Counted from the stretch's first letter, positions 7,382 through 16,154 are shown. The stretch: DNA of 25,018 nucleotides from Euryarchaeota archaeon UBA346 (GCA_002496355.1 DAJP01000093.1:40449-65466); one strand, 5' to 3'. The notes: a model not told the origin generated them from the sequence alone. Program-made: numbers and translations.

Positions 7382-8239
7382 ATGGTGAAAGGTATCTTCG
7401 TCTCTGATATTCATGGGAGTATTCCCCATTTCCAGCATCTTTTTCAGATTATCCGCCAGGAAATGCCAGATGCAGTATTTTTCGGAGGAGATCTCCTCCC
7501 TCTCCACCTTGTAAAACATGGTACTATGGAAAAATTTTTGGAAACAACAATCTTCTCTGAAATGAAAAAGATTCAGAATGACTGTGATAATAAAATCCGA
7601 TTTATTGTTATTTTGGGAAACGATGATCCTCGAATGTATGAGCATCTTTTTCTGTTTGCGGAAAAGGTTGGTCTCCTCGATTATATCAATCAAAAAACCA
7701 TTTCCTATAAAAAAATGTTTATTACAGGTTATTCATTTGTTCCGCCTACACCATTTCAACTCAAAGATTGGGAACGTTATGACGTATCCCAGTTTACTGA
7801 CGTTGGAGTAGTTCCGCTGGAACAAGGTAAACGAACAATAGATATTCCACTTGATGAAATCAAATATGCAACAATAACTGAAGATCTCGAACAACTTTCT
7901 TTACAGAGTCCTCCAAGGAAAACCATCTATCTGTTTCATTCACCACCGTATCAATCTTATCTTGATCGAGCAGATCTCTCTGGGAAAAAAGTCGACCATG
8001 CCCCTCTCGATGTTCATGTCGGAAGTATTGCCATTCAGCGTTTCATTAAAACTTGTCAGCCATTATTGACTCTGCATGGTCATGTTCATGAATCCGCTCA
8101 TATCACCGGACGATGGAAGGAAAAATTCGACAGAACCTATTCTTTCAGTGCTGCTCATGATGGACCTGAGCTTGCGGTAATACGATTTGATACCCGTCGT
8201 TTACAAGATGCGACGAGGGAACTCATTGATCTTTCTTAA
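7382..8239 (+). CDS. Icc-type metallophosphoesterase with GNDD in place of GNHD
   Basis: A 285-residue calcineurin-like phosphoesterase. Metal-binding blocks are D9-x-H11 in VSDIHG, GGD with D37, GND at 79-81, H186 in FHSPP, and the H232-x-H234-x-H236 segment in LHGHVHE. The third block reads G-N-D-D where most families have GNHD, so the His that usually protonates the leaving group is replaced by Asp81. Non-His residues at this place are seen in Icc-related archaeal and bacterial phosphoesterases. Substrate unknown. It stands alone and converges on the ATP-grasp gene with a four-base overlap of the two 3' ends. Confidence 0.75.
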   Translation: MVKGIFVSDIHGSIPHFQHLFQIIRQEMPDAVFFGGDLLPLHLVKHGTMEKFLETTIFSEMKKIQNDCDNKIRFIVILGNDDPRMYEHLFLFAEKVGLLDYINQKTISYKKMFITGYSFVPPTPFQLKDWERYDVSQFTDVGVVPLEQGKRTIDIPLDEIKYATITEDLEQLSLQSPPRKTIYLFHSPPYQSYLDRADLSGKKVDHAPLDVHVGSIAIQRFIKTCQPLLTLHGHVHESAHITGRWKEKFDRTYSFSAAHDGPELAVIRFDTRRLQDATRELIDLS

Positions 8240-11200
8240 ATTCCTTTTTTAAGAGTAATTTTTCGAACAGTCTGATATGGAGAGGTGATATGCGACGCCC
8301 ATGAACTCTTCTTTTTGATGTCCTCATCCGTTATAATGTGCACATCAAGCAGAGCATCGGTATCAAACCCTGTTCGTTCCTTGTTTTCTTTCGCAAGTTT
8401 TTTACCCCATTCATCGAACCAAGCCATGAGTTTATCCTTTTGCTCCTCTGTTCCTTTAAAATGCACCAGGAGGTCGATATCACTCGTCGGACCAGCACTT
8501 CCATCCTTTGTACTTCCGATGAGATAGATTCCTTGAATCCCGTACAAATCAGGATCGAGGGCTTGGGCGATTTCTTCAATTTTCATTGTTCGCCATGTGA
8601 GATGATCTGCTGGTTTGATATATGCGAGTGCTTCATTCGCCTCCCCATCCATGATTACCGAGAGAGTTCCTCCCGGAAGCATATCTGATATGCTAATAAC
8701 TTTAACAACGGATTCAAAATTCTTATACCCCTGTAATACTTTTGATAACTTATTTTCCATATCAAAGAGAATTTGCTCATTGAATAAATTATCTTCTTGA
8801 CCAGGATACAAGGGTAAGTATCTGATATTGGATTCAACAAGATCCTGGAAAAAGTGTGTCCCAAAGGATAATTCAGGTATGTACCCCTCTTTTTCTTTTG
8901 CGATTTCAACTATAAGAGTACTGTTATTGATGTCTCCATATCGAATAGGTACGCCGAGTTTTATATCTCCTCTACTTCCCCACCGTCCGGGGCCGATAAG
9001 GATGAATTTTCGTCTTGGGAGTTTTACATTTAATTCACTGATTATTTTAGCGACTCTTTGCATCTGTTCTCTCTTAGAAAGATTAGTATATTCCTCCGGT
9101 ACCACATAAACGATATATTCGATATTCTCAATGTTACCGGTGGTGACATATCTCTTTGTAAAGAATAATTTCCGGTCTTCTGGTATATCTTTAGGAACCG
9201 GTTTACGCTCAATACCTTGTGATTGACTCTGAGGACGACATTGTAAGATATAGAGTTGGTTTCCACTAGAAGCAAATTCAACATCAACAGGGACCCCTAT
9301 TTTTTCCTCAAGGAGACCGAGGATCTGTTTAATTTGTTCAAGAAACTCTGTTTTTTCAAAGAGATGTTGGAACGTTATGACAATATCAGCATTCTCTATA
9401 TCCATCAATATATTTGACGCATTTATCAACCGTCCATGGTCATGGACTGAAATGACGTCATTTATTTTTGGTAAATCATCAAAATATTTTTTAAACACTT
9501 GCACGGCATCAACGGTTTCGATCATCCCGGTTTCTGTGTTAATGACGTCCATGAATCGTGGCGAATACTTCACTCGTTCTTCGACCAAGGTATTTACAAG
9601 GAGGTTTGGTCGTTTTGGTGATATAAGAATAGGATAATCGTTTCCTACACGATCCACCGCGCGAGTACCCAGTCCAGGTACAATACGAACCATACCATCT
9701 TCTCTCGTGATACGTGGTGACCAACGGAATTCATTCCTACTAAATGCAACTCCTGCAAAAGTAGGCATGAAATACGGTCCGACTTGGGTTCCGACGACTT
9801 CTTGAATCAAAATACCCATTTCCTCGTTGAAATCCAGTAATCCACGTTCACGACGATATTCAATAGGGTCTGGTCCGAAGGTTGATGCATACACTTCCAT
9901 GATGGCGTTCATCAGTGAGCATATTCGTTGCTCTTCTGTTCCAATATTGGGAACGAACAAACTTTTATATTTCCCGGAGAACGCATAACCAAAATTATCT
10001 TCCAAGAGACTCGATGAACGAACAATAACCGGCTTGTCCTTGAAATCCCGAATAATTTTTCTTAGTCCTTCTACAATTTCAAATGGAAAAGTAGAGCTTT
10101 TAAACATCTGTTCTAAAAAAGGTTGTTCCTGTCGGATTTCCAAAGGATCGAGATATTTCACATGGGAAACCTCATCAAGATCGTTATAATGAATAAATGA
10201 AAGGATTGTATCGGAGGTTATGTACCAGCTTATCGGGAAATTGATGTTTTTAAGCACAGGATTTCTTTTCATTTCCTCCCGGATCAGTTTTTCTGCGAGA
10301 AGAACCCCAGATGCTTTTCCCCCAAGTTTTCCGGCTCCTTGTGCGGGACCAACGATATGATCAACGATCCCTAAAAAATCTTTTAGCTCGAAAGCTGTTT
10401 TTGCCACATTCACATATTCTAAACGTTCAGCAAAGAACCGTCGAATGAGCGCGGTTTTAATACTCATTAAATCTTCTAGTGAAATCGCGGTCTCCACGTC
10501 TTCTTGATCAAAAAACCTATTTAGTTCAGCAGCAATTTCAACCAGAGGAATCCCTGTTTTTTGTGACATGAGCAGCAGGGGACGAGCTTTATCCTGCATC
10601 ATCCAATTGGCAAATAACGTGGATATAACATCAGCAGGGATGCTTTCTTTTGCAATTTCAAAGACTTGTTTTTGGATGGATAAGAAAGTTTCAAGATCCT
10701 CGCGAGGAGTTGACATATTGACACTACGCCAATTTACTGCTGCGGAATCATTATCAACAGGTGTGATTTTATTTAAAAGGGTAGTGATTTTTTCATTTTC
10801 CATCCGATAGAGGTGATACGCCATTTTTCTGGTTAATCGCAGTAATGTCCGAGGATCTGTTTTTGCTAAAAGATCAAGGATGACTTCCCAATCCTGTTTT
10901 TTTTCATCTGATCTTATTTTTGCTAATGGCTCTCCTTCAGCTTTCATCATTTTTTCGACATAGTCGAGTTTCTGTCGTTGTCGCTCTAGTTCCTCTTTGA
11001 TTCGTCGTTCTTCGATAAACTTACTTAATAAGTCAGCAATCGCATCGATCAACTTACGTTCTTCAGTCAGAAACGGTCCTTCGTTAGCTTGCGATTGTTC
11101 TTCGAGATAGAATACCTCTAAGACACCAATAATTTTCTCATCGACAATAATATTACTATCAAGTTTCCAATTGGTTTGTTGAAAATTATCTGTCTTAAAC

Positions 11201-11457
11201 TCTCTCCCTTCAAGATAGATACGAACACATGTAATTTCAGGGTACTGCCAAGCCGGCGGAATAACTTTTACGATTTCTTGTAAAGCCTCATCGACGGATA
11301 ATTTACTGTTTCTTATTATTTTGGTGATACGATAGAAACAGTTGAGTTCTTTTACACGCTCCTTTAGTTCATGGATCATCGTACCGTTCGGTGCAATACC
11401 CGCGGTATTTTGGTCATCTTTTTTTTGATATTTCGTGAAATCTGTTTTATCTGCCAT
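8236..11457 (-). CDS. GAF + PEP-synthase-type ATP-grasp + nucleotidyltransferase multidomain protein
   Basis: A 1073-residue protein, probably cytoplasmic. About 28-150 is a GAF-like sensor (PPAWQYPEITCVRI, EGPFLTEERKLIDAIA) followed by a coiled coil to about 180. Residues ~375-745 are a PPDK_N/PEP-synthase ATP-grasp domain with intact K381 (GGKASG), R480-SS, E487-D pattern, GLGT 595-598, E727, Q739 and R741. The PEP-utilizing His domain and PEP barrel of real PEP synthase are absent. Residues ~765-945 form a module with GPGRWGS (822-828) and GTHFF (H868). Residues ~955-1073 are a nucleotidyltransferase domain with G981-S982, D993-x-D995 and D1038. I chose ATG 11457 because GGAG lies six bases upstream; ATGs at 11475 and 11469 and a TTG at 11484 are also in frame. 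Any phosphotransfer or nucleotidyl activity is inferred. Confidence 0.85.
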   Translation of the reverse strand: MADKTDFTKYQKKDDQNTAGIAPNGTMIHELKERVKELNCFYRITKIIRNSKLSVDEALQEIVKVIPPAWQYPEITCVRIYLEGREFKTDNFQQTNWKLDSNIIVDEKIIGVLEVFYLEEQSQANEGPFLTEERKLIDAIADLLSKFIEERRIKEELERQRQKLDYVEKMMKAEGEPLAKIRSDEKKQDWEVILDLLAKTDPRTLLRLTRKMAYHLYRMENEKITTLLNKITPVDNDSAAVNWRSVNMSTPREDLETFLSIQKQVFEIAKESIPADVISTLFANWMMQDKARPLLLMSQKTGIPLVEIAAELNRFFDQEDVETAISLEDLMSIKTALIRRFFAERLEYVNVAKTAFELKDFLGIVDHIVGPAQGAGKLGGKASGVLLAEKLIREEMKRNPVLKNINFPISWYITSDTILSFIHYNDLDEVSHVKYLDPLEIRQEQPFLEQMFKSSTFPFEIVEGLRKIIRDFKDKPVIVRSSSLLEDNFGYAFSGKYKSLFVPNIGTEEQRICSLMNAIMEVYASTFGPDPIEYRRERGLLDFNEEMGILIQEVVGTQVGPYFMPTFAGVAFSRNEFRWSPRITREDGMVRIVPGLGTRAVDRVGNDYPILISPKRPNLLVNTLVEERVKYSPRFMDVINTETGMIETVDAVQVFKKYFDDLPKINDVISVHDHGRLINASNILMDIENADIVITFQHLFEKTEFLEQIKQILGLLEEKIGVPVDVEFASSGNQLYILQCRPQSQSQGIERKPVPKDIPEDRKLFFTKRYVTTGNIENIEYIVYVVPEEYTNLSKREQMQRVAKIISELNVKLPRRKFILIGPGRWGSRGDIKLGVPIRYGDINNSTLIVEIAKEKEGYIPELSFGTHFFQDLVESNIRYLPLYPGQEDNLFNEQILFDMENKLSKVLQGYKNFESVVKVISISDMLPGGTLSVIMDGEANEALAYIKPADHLTWRTMKIEEIAQALDPDLYGIQGIYLIGSTKDGSAGPTSDIDLLVHFKGTEEQKDKLMAWFDEWGKKLAKENKERTGFDTDALLDVHIITDEDIKKKSSWASHITSPYQTVRKITLKKGI

Positions 11458-11493
11458 TGTTGTCTCCATCGTCATATGGTGCAATCCCGCCCC

Positions 11494-11504
11494 GTTTTAT
11501 AAGC
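11494..11504 (-). promoter_or_regulatory. Internal TATA element between the two ATP-grasp genes
   Basis: The minus strand reads GCTTATAAAAC here, inside the gap after the upstream gene's stop. It predicts transcription from about 11472, just before the GGAG and ATG at 11457. The downstream gene may therefore be expressed on its own as well as from the glutamate dehydrogenase promoter. Confidence 0.45.
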
Positions 11505-11519
11505 CTGAATTTAATCCGG

Positions 11520-14500
11520 TTATTTATTACTTTTCCTTAGCCGAATGACTGCTTTTCCTTGTTTTCCATCGATTCTTACTTCAAGTGGGTCTAATAAGCG
11601 TACATGTCTTACGTCTGGCATTTCTTCGACAAAGGGAAGGGATTCAAGCCATTTCATACTGATATTTCTCTTATCTTCTTTTGTGATAATATAACCAACT
11701 TGAGATGAAATGAGATCATGGAAGAAATGCGATCCCTGCGAGGGGTCTATCGCACGTTCTTTAAATGGAGTTTCGATAATAACTTTCACACCAGCGATAT
11801 CACTCCATATCACTGGAATTCCTAACCAATGATCCGCAGAACCCCAACGACCCGGTCCAATAAGGATATACGGTTTTTTTTCTCCCATTAATTTTAAATT
11901 GAATGAACGAACTTGACCAACGACTTGAGGTGAGTTCGACATATCAAAGGAGGGTTTTACATAAACGATATCCTGGATGGTATCAAAAATACCATTCCCT
12001 AAAGCATTTTCACTATAACAAAGATCCGTGTCTTCATTGAAATCACCTATCACAATATCACTTGTTCGACCTGGTGGAACCATACTACGAATTTGTAGAA
12101 TAACTAATTCAGATTTTTCCGAATCTGTCATGGAGAGATTTAATGCGAATTCTATCTCAACAGGATATCCTAGAGTCATTTCACTGATGCGTAACAATAA
12201 TTTCAAAGCTTTTGCCAATGGAATCGCATCATATTGAGTGATTGGACCGAAATCAATGACCAATGACCCTCCTTCATAGATACCCGGGTAAAGACTATCA
12301 TCTTGACGTACATACGTTGATGCAATCTTGTCAAGAATCCCATGTCGTCTTGCGTCATCAATCCCAAGGATGCTATACGAAGTTTCTTCGTTTCGTTCGA
12401 CGATCCTATATACCGATTTTAGGTTTAATGCGTAGAATTTACGTTGAGCATATCGCATGAAGTTTTTTGGGGTCCCAAATAATGGTATTGTAGGACTCTC
12501 CGGGCAAAAACCAAATGTACTTCCTCCATCCACAATAGCTTTTCCAAGACCGAGTGCGAGATAGACAATCCCTTCTTCCTGTTTACAGCCACCAGAGGGG
12601 TAATAGTTAAAGGATTTTGCTACCCCCGATATCGCTGGATAAAAAAACGTCTCATGTTTTTGTCCAATCACTTCCTGTATAATCACCGCCATTTTTTCGT
12701 CACCAATATTTTTCGGCGTTGATTTGATATAGGTCCGTGCTTTTTCAAAAAATGTTGATGCATACACATATTTAACCGCGTTACAAACATCCTGAAACCG
12801 AAAATCTGTTTCCCATGACTCGTTAGGCAACAATATAGAATCATAGATTCCAGCAAAGGATTGTAATAATGAATCTTCCAAGACTCCTGAGGATCGTACC
12901 ACTAATGGTTTTCGTGTGTTATGTATAAATGTTCGCAGGTCTCCAAGAACCGTCGCGGGGAGATTCGCGGACATAAATTTTAATGCAATCCGTTCATCAG
13001 GCAGGACAAAAAGTTCATCACTGGGCAAGGAATTTTGTTTTAAAAAAGCATCAAAGATATCGGTAGAAATCACCAGTGTACGTGGTATAGAAATTCGCAG
13101 ATTTGGAAACATATCATCAGATATGTATTTTGAAACAAGTTTTGCTAGAAAGGAAAGTCCCCGAGCCTTCCCTCCAAGAGCTCCATTGCCAATACGGTTT
13201 ATCTCAAGATGTGAGGGAAGAGAAGTCCGATCAAATGGTGTGACTGAAGATTGTGTCTGTGCATATTTATACTGTTCAAGTACATCGATTAGTTGTTTTC
13301 GTAACTCATCAGCTTTATGAATCTCAGTTTCAATACTCTGTATTTTATCTGCAAGATCAGCCTCACCTCGAACACGAAGCCAACGAGAAAATATATGTTG
13401 ATCTATCGCGGAGGTAAGAATACTATCATTGACTGACAATACCGCATTCTCTAAATCATTCATGTTTCTAATTCGAAAGATTTCTTTTTGATTTGAATCT
13501 TTCAGGACTATCTCTCTAGGACCAAGACATTCATTGATAAAATCTTTAATGATTAGTGCTAGAGTTGGTTCCTTTTTTGATACAAATCGAAGCTGCAGTC
13601 CTTCTGGAAGATTCCCTTTATGAGGTTCAGATGACTGAATAAGAATCGGAATATTCAATTTATCGCTCTCTATAAACTGAGCGATTTTTTCGCCAACTCG
13701 AGAAGTTTTATTTCCTCCGCGATCAAGATTATTATCTGTAATGATGCCAATGATTCTCTTCTTATTTGTATGATACAATTGTTCTGCAGCATCAAAATCC
13801 TGTACATGTAAAAGCACTGGCCGGGTGCTGAGACGAAGGACTAATTGTTCCTCTGATAAAGAATCAGATAACATACTTTGGAGAAAACCATGGATTTCAT
13901 CATAGAGTAAAAGAAGATAGGACGAATAATATTGGATCGAGTCTTCGATTAATAACACATATCGACCATGATTTGCAAGTTGTTGGTCCTTATGTATATT
14001 GACTGTATCTTCGATAAGCTGAATGATTGTAAGAATGATTTTTCCATCGCCGTTCCAGGTTACGATTTTATTAAAAATGTTTTCTGTATTTATCTCTTCG
14101 ACTTTCATCAGTTCTGTTATACTATTCCCCAAAAGAACGATTGGTATATCGGTTATTGTTTTGATTTGTTTTCCTAGGATGTAACTATCGATGTCATTGA
14201 TTTTATCAAAAATAATAACAAGATCAAATGGTTGATTCATCAGAAGATTGATACAATCCTCTTTGCTCTCTACATGTGTTATTTTCGGAAGTGATTTCCG
14301 TCCGTATGATGCCGTATATTCCTGCAAAAGAAAACTTAATCGACCTTCCTCTTCTAATTGGAAAAAATGAAAAGAAGAAGAAATGAGGAGAATCTCTTTA
14401 ATATAATATGGTTCAACGTGTTGCTCTTTCTCAAGTTCCTGTTGTTTTACAATAGACGGAGTGATACCCGTGATTTCTTCGATGCAACTGATGATTTTTT

Positions 14501-14528
14501 TTTCTTTATCGTTGAACTGGATGTTCAT
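11520..14528 (-). CDS. Receiver-like + PEP-synthase-type ATP-grasp regulatory protein
   Basis: A 1002-residue paralogue of the downstream gene. About 44-176 is a degenerate receiver-like domain lacking the acidic pair. About 188-335 is a second receiver-like domain with E195-D196, D265 (IITDNN), S299/S300 and K318, i.e. a plausible phosphoacceptor set. Residues 345-420 are a linker with a helical segment. Residues ~445-815 are a PPDK_N ATP-grasp domain with K454 (GGKARG), R545 in VVRSSGVLED, E793, Q812 and R814. The swivel-His and PEP-barrel domains of PEP synthase are missing. The C-terminal module (about 845-985) shares GPGRWGS (891-897) and GSHFF (H934) with the neighbour. It starts nine bases after the glutamate dehydrogenase stop, so the two are an operon. 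Similar uncharacterised proteins annotated as PEP/pyruvate-binding are, as I recall, common in Bacteroidetes-type bacteria. Confidence 0.85.
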   Translation of the reverse strand: MNIQFNDKEKKIISCIEEITGITPSIVKQQELEKEQHVEPYYIKEILLISSSFHFFQLEEEGRLSFLLQEYTASYGRKSLPKITHVESKEDCINLLMNQPFDLVIIFDKINDIDSYILGKQIKTITDIPIVLLGNSITELMKVEEINTENIFNKIVTWNGDGKIILTIIQLIEDTVNIHKDQQLANHGRYVLLIEDSIQYYSSYLLLLYDEIHGFLQSMLSDSLSEEQLVLRLSTRPVLLHVQDFDAAEQLYHTNKKRIIGIITDNNLDRGGNKTSRVGEKIAQFIESDKLNIPILIQSSEPHKGNLPEGLQLRFVSKKEPTLALIIKDFINECLGPREIVLKDSNQKEIFRIRNMNDLENAVLSVNDSILTSAIDQHIFSRWLRVRGEADLADKIQSIETEIHKADELRKQLIDVLEQYKYAQTQSSVTPFDRTSLPSHLEINRIGNGALGGKARGLSFLAKLVSKYISDDMFPNLRISIPRTLVISTDIFDAFLKQNSLPSDELFVLPDERIALKFMSANLPATVLGDLRTFIHNTRKPLVVRSSGVLEDSLLQSFAGIYDSILLPNESWETDFRFQDVCNAVKYVYASTFFEKARTYIKSTPKNIGDEKMAVIIQEVIGQKHETFFYPAISGVAKSFNYYPSGGCKQEEGIVYLALGLGKAIVDGGSTFGFCPESPTIPLFGTPKNFMRYAQRKFYALNLKSVYRIVERNEETSYSILGIDDARRHGILDKIASTYVRQDDSLYPGIYEGGSLVIDFGPITQYDAIPLAKALKLLLRISEMTLGYPVEIEFALNLSMTDSEKSELVILQIRSMVPPGRTSDIVIGDFNEDTDLCYSENALGNGIFDTIQDIVYVKPSFDMSNSPQVVGQVRSFNLKLMGEKKPYILIGPGRWGSADHWLGIPVIWSDIAGVKVIIETPFKERAIDPSQGSHFFHDLISSQVGYIITKEDKRNISMKWLESLPFVEEMPDVRHVRLLDPLEVRIDGKQGKAVIRLRKSNK

Positions 14529-14537
14529 ATGGTCTTC

Positions 14538-15878
14538 TTACACCCAGCCTCGCATCTTGCATGCCTCAGCGACACGAGAAATTGCAATCATATATGCCGC
14601 ATCGCTGACCCGTACTTTCTTCCGTTTTGATAACTCCCAAACCTTATAAAATGCATCAGTCATTTTATTATCAAGTTTCCCGAGAACTTCTTCTTTTGTC
14701 CAATAGTAATTCTGGTTACTTTGTACTTGCTCGAAATAACTACAGACAACACCACCAGCGTTAGCAAGGAAATCAGGGATGACAACAACACCTTTCTTCT
14801 CAAGATAATCCTCGGCTTCTGGTGTTATCGGGCCATTCGCACCACAGATGACGACTTTTACCCGTGGTTTTATCTGTTGAACGTTCTCTTCGATAATTGA
14901 ATGTTCAAGGGCAGCAGGTATGAGAATATCAACATCCTGTGTTAACCAATCGTCGCCAGGCATAACCTGATAACCAAGTTTTTCTGCTTGTTTTTTATCA
15001 ATGGTGCCAAAACGATCTGTGATTTTCACGAGTTCCTCAAGGTTTATTCCAGTTTTTTTATAGTAACAATAGGTGCTATTTTCTGTCTGATCCCAGCATG
15101 AAACCGAGACGATAGTGCCGCCATATTGGATGAATAATTCAGCTGCATAACGAGCAACATTTCCAAACCCTTGTAACGCGGCTGTTGTTTTTGTGATATC
15201 CATTTTCATTTCTTTTAGTAATTCTCGAAGAATATAGATTAATCCATAACCTGTGGCCTCTGTCCGACCGCGTGATCCACCAAGTTCCACTGGTTTTCCA
15301 GTGATTAACCCAGGGTATTGTCCGCCCATGATCGTTTCATACTCATCCATAATCCATAGCATGTGTTGTCCACTCGTCATCACATCCGGTGCTGGGACAT
15401 CGCGGACTGGTCCAATATCGCGGGCAATTTGACGTACCCAACCTCTGCATAGTTTCTCTTGTTCACGTTCTGAGAGATTGTGCGGATCACAGATAATTCC
15501 GCCTTTTCCTCCGCCCAAGGGAATATCAGCAACTGAACATTTCCAGGTCATCCACATTGATAATGCACGAACAGTGTCCTGTGTTTCTTGCGGATGGAAG
15601 CGAATTCCGCCCTTGCAGGGCCCTCGTGCGTCGTTGTGTTGAACTCGAAAACCTCGAAATACTTTCATAGAACCGTCGTCCATGTGAATCGGGATTGAAA
15701 AACTATATTCTCGCAGTGGAAATCGTAATAATTCTCGTGTCTGTTCATCAAGTTCAAGGTGGTCTGCAATTCTATCAAATTGTTGTTGAGCCATTTTAAA
15801 TGGGTTAAAACCTTCTTTTTCTTTTCGAAAAACTCCGGTTGTTCCTTTTTCGTGCTTTAAGTCTTGTTTAACTTGCAT
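14538..15878 (-). CDS. gdhA: Glutamate dehydrogenase 1
   Basis: A 446-residue Glu/Leu/Phe/Val-type dehydrogenase that interconverts glutamate with 2-oxoglutarate plus ammonia. Substrate and catalytic residues are all present: K89 in GPCKGGIRFHP, K113, catalytic K125 in PLGGGKGG, and D165 in DVPAPDV. The coenzyme domain has GFGNVARYAAE. The end of the second coenzyme strand reads VSVSCWDQTE rather than the common SDS, so NAD versus NADP use cannot be called. It belongs to a different subfamily from the second copy at 17196-18533. A TATA element and an AGAGG site lie upstream. It is the first gene of an operon with the receiver/ATP-grasp protein, which may report on or control glutamate metabolism. 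Confidence 0.95.
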   Translation of the reverse strand: MQVKQDLKHEKGTTGVFRKEKEGFNPFKMAQQQFDRIADHLELDEQTRELLRFPLREYSFSIPIHMDDGSMKVFRGFRVQHNDARGPCKGGIRFHPQETQDTVRALSMWMTWKCSVADIPLGGGKGGIICDPHNLSEREQEKLCRGWVRQIARDIGPVRDVPAPDVMTSGQHMLWIMDEYETIMGGQYPGLITGKPVELGGSRGRTEATGYGLIYILRELLKEMKMDITKTTAALQGFGNVARYAAELFIQYGGTIVSVSCWDQTENSTYCYYKKTGINLEELVKITDRFGTIDKKQAEKLGYQVMPGDDWLTQDVDILIPAALEHSIIEENVQQIKPRVKVVICGANGPITPEAEDYLEKKGVVVIPDFLANAGGVVCSYFEQVQSNQNYYWTKEEVLGKLDNKMTDAFYKVWELSKRKKVRVSDAAYMIAISRVAEACKMRGWV

Positions 15879-15918
15879 ATTACATACGCCTCTTCTTCGC
15901 CCACCATGAATTGTAATC

Positions 15919-15927
15919 TTATATAAA
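15919..15927 (-). promoter_or_regulatory. Promoter of glutamate dehydrogenase 1 operon
   Basis: The minus strand reads TTTATATAAG across this site, about 45 bases from the ATG at 15878. A transcript start near 15895-15900 would leave a short leader containing AGAGG ten bases before the ATG. Confidence 0.5.
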
Positions 15928-16015
15928 TAATTTAGGAATTAGGGAATAAATGGAAAATATGTAGAAAAAATGTGTTATTGCTATCGTTTTGAAGGATGTT
16001 TTTATATAATTCATG

Positions 16016-16118
16016 TTCGATACCTACATTTATATCGGGATGCAGTAAAATTTACAACCTACATAGGATTCTTTCAAGAAGAATAGTCATAATGTTAATT
16101 ATTTCGAACCTATATCGG
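16016..16118 (+). repeat. Imperfect direct repeats in the gdh/small-protein intergenic region
   Basis: TTCGATACCTACATTTATATCGG at 16016-16038 is echoed by TTCGAACCTATATCGG at 16103-16118. A further ACCTACAT occurs at 16057-16064. The repeated TTCGA, ACCTA and TATATCGG blocks sit in the 276-base divergent region and could be regulator-binding sites, or simply repeated TATA-type elements. Confidence 0.35.
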
Positions 16119-16147
16119 AAAATAAAAACTCTAGTATAATTAAGGAG
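16110..16147 (+). promoter_or_regulatory. Promoter and strong ribosome binding site of the His-rich small protein
   Basis: CTATAT at 16110-16115 predicts a transcript start near 16140. AAGGAG at 16142-16147 is seven bases before the ATG, the best Shine-Dalgarno match in this part of the window. Confidence 0.45.
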
Positions 16148-16154
16148 AAAATAT

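Noticed and set aside
12916..13320. 134-residue plus-strand frame inside the receiver/ATP-grasp gene
   Set aside because: It lies opposite the conserved ATP-grasp blocks, so the minus-strand gene explains the sequence.
8236..14528. Annotation of the two large proteins as phosphoenolpyruvate synthase
   Set aside because: Only the ATP-grasp domain is shared. The phosphohistidine swivel domain and the PEP/pyruvate-binding barrel are missing, so PEP synthesis is not supported.
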